A stretch of 52,729 bases of DNA from Clostridiaceae bacterium UBA6085 (GTDB taxonomy: Bacteria > Bacillota > Clostridia > Clostridiales > Clostridiaceae): assembly GCA_002428605.1 (NCBI GenBank), contig DIXH01000021.1, positions 35,528-88,256 of the forward strand, read 5' to 3'. Below, piece after piece: positions 50,002-52,729 of this stretch (the stretch's first letter is position 1; every line of letters starts with the position of its first letter). The notes under the pieces are model-generated. The model worked only from the letters and a program-made list of their open reading frames with translations, had not been told where the DNA came from and ran no database searches. Both the position numbers and the translations under genes were made by a program.

Positions 50002-50962
50002 AATAGCAAGGCTCATTTCTGAAAAAGACAATATTGCAGTCGTGACCCACGTCGCCCCTGATGGGGATGCCGTGGGCTGCACGCTTGCCATGGTTCTGGG
50101 TCTTAGGTCGCTGGGCAAGAATGCAGTGGTGATTTCCAGGGACAAGGCTCCCGATAACCTGACATTTCTTACTCTTTACGAAGAGTATACTGGTACCAGC
50201 CCTAAGATCCCCAAGGAATCAGGACTTCTGATCGCACTTGACTGCGGGAACCTTGACAGGCTTTCTCTGGACCTTGACTCGGTAGGTACAGTGCCGGTCG
50301 TTAACATCGACCATCACCTGTCCAACGACATGTACGGTGTGGAAAACCACGTCGATACAAAAGCATCCGCCACAGCTGAGATCGTCTACAGGCTGCTCAG
50401 GCTCATGGGCGTTACCATAACAAAGGGTATCGCAGAGAGCCTTTACGCCGGGATAGTCGCAGACTGCGGATCATTCAGCTTTGAGTCGACAACGGGCGAA
50501 ACCCATATCATAGCCAAGGAGCTTATGGAGACTGGCATAGACTTCCCGATGATACACAGGGTACTGTTCAAGACCAGGGATTTTGCGAGGCTCAAGCTTA
50601 TGGGCAAGGCCCTGCAGTCCCTCGAGGAGCGGATGGATGGCTTCGTGACGTTCATGTATCTTAATGCAGAGGACTTCAACAGCCTTTCAATTTCTGACAG
50701 GGATTCTGGGGACATCGTTAACTACGGACTTGAATCGAAGACTTGCGATGTTTCAGTGCTTCTCAAGGAGGCTGAAGGGTTCTTCAGGGTAAGCATCAGG
50801 ACAAAATCTCTTCTTGACGCAAGGGCCATATGCGAGGTGTTCGGAGGCGGAGGCCATGTGCGTGCTGCCGGCGGCAATATCAAGGCTGCGGATGTTGAAG
50901 ATGCCAAAAGGCAGATTCTTATGATAGTAGAAAGGATGCTGCCTGATGGACGGTGTGATTAA
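49988..50962 (+). CDS. nrnA: DHH/DHHA1 phosphoesterase, oligoribonuclease/pAp phosphatase NrnA
   Basis: NrnA degrades very short RNAs and dephosphorylates 3',5'-pAp. The 324 residues show the DHH motifs THVAPDGDAVGCTLAM, ALDCGN, NIDHHLSND and a C-terminal DHHA1 with GGGGHVRAAGG. ATGs at 49970, 49979 and 49988 are possible; the last is chosen because it gives the usual N-terminus, with AAGG upstream. It overlaps rbfA upstream and truB downstream (17 bases). Confidence 0.93.
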   Translation: MGLLEIARLISEKDNIAVVTHVAPDGDAVGCTLAMVLGLRSLGKNAVVISRDKAPDNLTFLTLYEEYTGTSPKIPKESGLLIALDCGNLDRLSLDLDSVGTVPVVNIDHHLSNDMYGVENHVDTKASATAEIVYRLLRLMGVTITKGIAESLYAGIVADCGSFSFESTTGETHIIAKELMETGIDFPMIHRVLFKTRDFARLKLMGKALQSLEERMDGFVTFMYLNAEDFNSLSISDRDSGDIVNYGLESKTCDVSVLLKEAEGFFRVSIRTKSLLDARAICEVFGGGGHVRAAGGNIKAADVEDAKRQILMIVERMLPDGRCD

Positions 50963-51809
50963 CATATTCAAGCAAAAGGGAGAAACCTCCTTCAAGTGCG
51001 TGTCGAGAGTCAGGAAGACCCTGAATGTAAAAAAGGCGGGGCATACCGGGACTCTTGACCCTGAGGCTGAGGGGGTCCTTCCAATATGTGTAGGAAGGGC
51101 AACAAAGCTTGTAGACTACATAATGGGTAAAGAAAAGACCTATGTTGCAGGCTTTGAGCTTGGACTGGTTTCAGACACCCTTGATGCCTTCGGTGAGGTT
51201 ACGGAGACAAATGGTCCGATACCTGCCGAGGAAGAGGTAAGGAAAGCATTCGCAAACCATATCGGGAACACCCTCCAGACTCCGCCAATGTATTCCGCCT
51301 TGAAAAAGGATGGAGTCAGGCTCTATGAGCTTGCAAGGAATGGCATAGAGATCGACAGGGAAGCCCGTGAAATAGAGATAACATCGATCGAGCTTCTGGC
51401 CTTCGATGGCAGAAGAGGTTCTGTAAGGGTTGACTGCGGAAAAGGCACCTACATAAGGAGCCTTATAGATGACGTTGGAAGGGAACTTTCATGCGGTGCG
51501 GTCATGACAAGCCTTATGAGGGAACGGACAGGTCCGTTCACCCTGGAGAATGCCGTGACGGTGGAAGGGCTTGCTGATGAGCCTGAAAAGCACCTGATAC
51601 CCATGGAGGAAGTCCTTTCAGAATATGACAGCCTGACGATCCCGGAGGGCTTCAGGAAGCTTCTTGTCAATGGTGTGAGGATCAGGGACACCAGGGTGAC
51701 AGAGTTGGCAAATTCTGGAACATACAGGGTCTATTCGGAGGAAGGGAGATTCCTGGGGCTCGGAGAGCGCCTGGAAGACTTCTTCTACCTTAAGCTCAAT
51801 CTAGTGTGA
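50946..51809 (+). CDS. truB: tRNA pseudouridine(55) synthase TruB
   Basis: TruB isomerises U55 in the T-loop of tRNAs. The 287 residues contain GHTGTLDPEAEGVLPICVGRATKL, with the catalytic Asp38, then PPMYSALKKDGVRLYELAR and CGKGTYIRSLIDDVG. A C-terminal region of the PUA type follows. The start overlaps the end of nrnA, with AAAGGA upstream. Confidence 0.97.
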   Translation: MDGVINIFKQKGETSFKCVSRVRKTLNVKKAGHTGTLDPEAEGVLPICVGRATKLVDYIMGKEKTYVAGFELGLVSDTLDAFGEVTETNGPIPAEEEVRKAFANHIGNTLQTPPMYSALKKDGVRLYELARNGIEIDREAREIEITSIELLAFDGRRGSVRVDCGKGTYIRSLIDDVGRELSCGAVMTSLMRERTGPFTLENAVTVEGLADEPEKHLIPMEEVLSEYDSLTIPEGFRKLLVNGVRIRDTRVTELANSGTYRVYSEEGRFLGLGERLEDFFYLKLNLV

Positions 51810-51816
51810 GGTTAAA

Positions 51817-52729
51817 ATGATAGTAATAGATGAGACATACAAGGGAGAACTGAATGAGGGGACATACATAGCCCTGGGAAGCTTTGACGGGCTTCACATG
51901 GGCCATATGTCGCTGATCAACAGGGTAGTGGATGAAGCGCTTGCAGATGGTGTCAAGAGCATGGTTTACACGTTCAAGAACCATCCTCTCACAGTCGCAA
52001 AGCCTGAAGCCGTGCCGAAGCTCCTTATGGACAACGAGCAGAAGCTTCATCTTCTGGAAAGCTCGGGTATAGATGTAACGGCGATGATTTCTTTCACCAA
52101 GGGCTACATGATGACCGGACCTGAAGAATTCATAACCATGCTCATGGACAAGTACAACGCCAAAGGCTTTGTTGTAGGCTTCAACTACAAGTTCGGATAC
52201 AAGAACAGGGGAAATGTGGATTCACTTCTGGAGCTTTCCCATAAATATGGATTTAAGCTCATGGTCCTTGAAGCAGCGAAAATGGACGAGGCGGTAATAA
52301 GTTCAACAAGGATCAGAGACCTTATCATAAACGGGCATGTCAAGGAAGCTAACGCAGTGCTTTTCGAGCCATTTATGCTTAGGGGAACCGTTGTAGGCGG
52401 CCGCAAGATAGGAAGGAAAATCGGCTTCCCCACTGCGAACATGACCTATGACAACAAGTACCTGATACCGAAGATAGGAGTGTACTACACCAACATCTGG
52501 GTCAAGGGAAAGCTGCACAGGGGCATAAGCTCCGTTGGCTATAATCCTACAATAGACGAGGGTCAGAGGCTCACCATTGAGACCTACATACTTGACTTCA
52601 ATGAGGACATATACGGTGAAGAGGTCAGGCTCTACTTCATGGAATACATGAGGGGAGAGGTAAAGTTCGAAGGTCTTGACGCACTCATAGTCCAGCTCAA
52701 CAAGGACAGGGACTACGCGGCTGAAAAAG
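51817..52729 (+). CDS. ribF: Bifunctional riboflavin kinase/FAD synthetase (3' end missing)
   Basis: RibF phosphorylates riboflavin to FMN and adenylates FMN to FAD. The 304 visible residues include the FAD synthetase domain with ALGSFDGLHMGHMSL (nucleotidyltransferase HxGH form), GFNYKFGYKNRG and ISSTRIRDLI, then the riboflavin kinase domain (about 185 on) with GRKIGRKIGFPTANM and GVYYTNIWVKG. The frame is still open at the last base, but the family is near 310 residues, so very little is missing. GTGAGGTTAAA precedes the ATG. truB-ribF is a conserved pair. Confidence 0.96.
   Translation, partial: MIVIDETYKGELNEGTYIALGSFDGLHMGHMSLINRVVDEALADGVKSMVYTFKNHPLTVAKPEAVPKLLMDNEQKLHLLESSGIDVTAMISFTKGYMMTGPEEFITMLMDKYNAKGFVVGFNYKFGYKNRGNVDSLLELSHKYGFKLMVLEAAKMDEAVISSTRIRDLIINGHVKEANAVLFEPFMLRGTVVGGRKIGRKIGFPTANMTYDNKYLIPKIGVYYTNIWVKGKLHRGISSVGYNPTIDEGQRLTIETYILDFNEDIYGEEVRLYFMEYMRGEVKFEGLDALIVQLNKDRDYAAEK

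Noticed and set aside
1..52729. tRNA or rRNA genes, insertion sequences, integrases, prophage genes
   Set aside because: None recognised on either strand; essentially all long frames are assigned to housekeeping families.

Overview
This window is a stretch of core bacterial chromosome from a member of the Bacillota, most likely class Clostridia. The evidence is the gene order (rpmB-yloU-fakA-recG; smc-ftsY-ylxM-ffh-rpsP-khpA-rimM-trmD-rplS-rbgA-rnhB-dprA-topA-codY; rpsB-tsf-pyrH-frr-uppS-cdsA-dxr-rseP-ispG-polC; rimP-nusA-ylxR-ylxQ-infB-rbfA-nrnA-truB-ribF), the presence of CodY and PolC, strong GGAGG Shine-Dalgarno sites, and frequent TTG/GTG starts. Base composition looks moderate by eye, arginine is written mostly AGG/AGA and isoleucine often ATA. 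The genus cannot be fixed from this alone. Pta-AckA suggests acetate-forming fermentation.

Layout. 1-1861: end of rsgA, then rpe and thiN. 1939-2130: rpmB on the minus strand. 2317-8204: yloU, fatty-acid kinase fakA, recG, rsmD, coaD and an unnamed coiled-coil protein. 8262-9443: tmcAL on the minus strand, divergent from pta-ackA (9553-11794). 11855-13120: a minus-strand CapA-type lipoprotein. 13427-15558: yceD-rpmF and plsX-acpP. 15697-21864: rnc, an Elp3-like radical SAM gene, smc and ftsY. 21970-25442: ylxM, ffh, rpsP, khpA, rimM, trmD. 25604-28735: rplS, rbgA, rnhB, dprA. 28855-31951: topA and codY. 32390-37132: rpsB, tsf, pyrH, frr, uppS, cdsA. 37413-37550: a tiny ribbon-helix-helix protein in an AT-rich gap. 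37705-45229: dxr, rseP, ispG, polC. 45368-52729: the nusA-infB operon through truB and the start of ribF, which runs off the window.

The genes form a growth-control block: ribosome assembly and translation factors, tRNA/rRNA modification, protein targeting by the signal recognition particle, membrane lipid and isoprenoid precursor synthesis, replication and chromosome folding, and nutrient sensing by CodY. No phage, transposon, CRISPR array, rRNA or tRNA gene was found.

No new multi-gene system is visible. The unexplained signal is regulatory: a long hairpin in the rnc leader, a hairpin burying the dprA ribosome-binding site, a promoter embedded in the ftsY terminator stem, an inverted repeat shared by the tmcAL/pta divergent promoters, an operator-like repeat at codY, tandem hairpins in the rimP-nusA leader, and the small ribbon-helix-helix gene with its own promoter and terminator.
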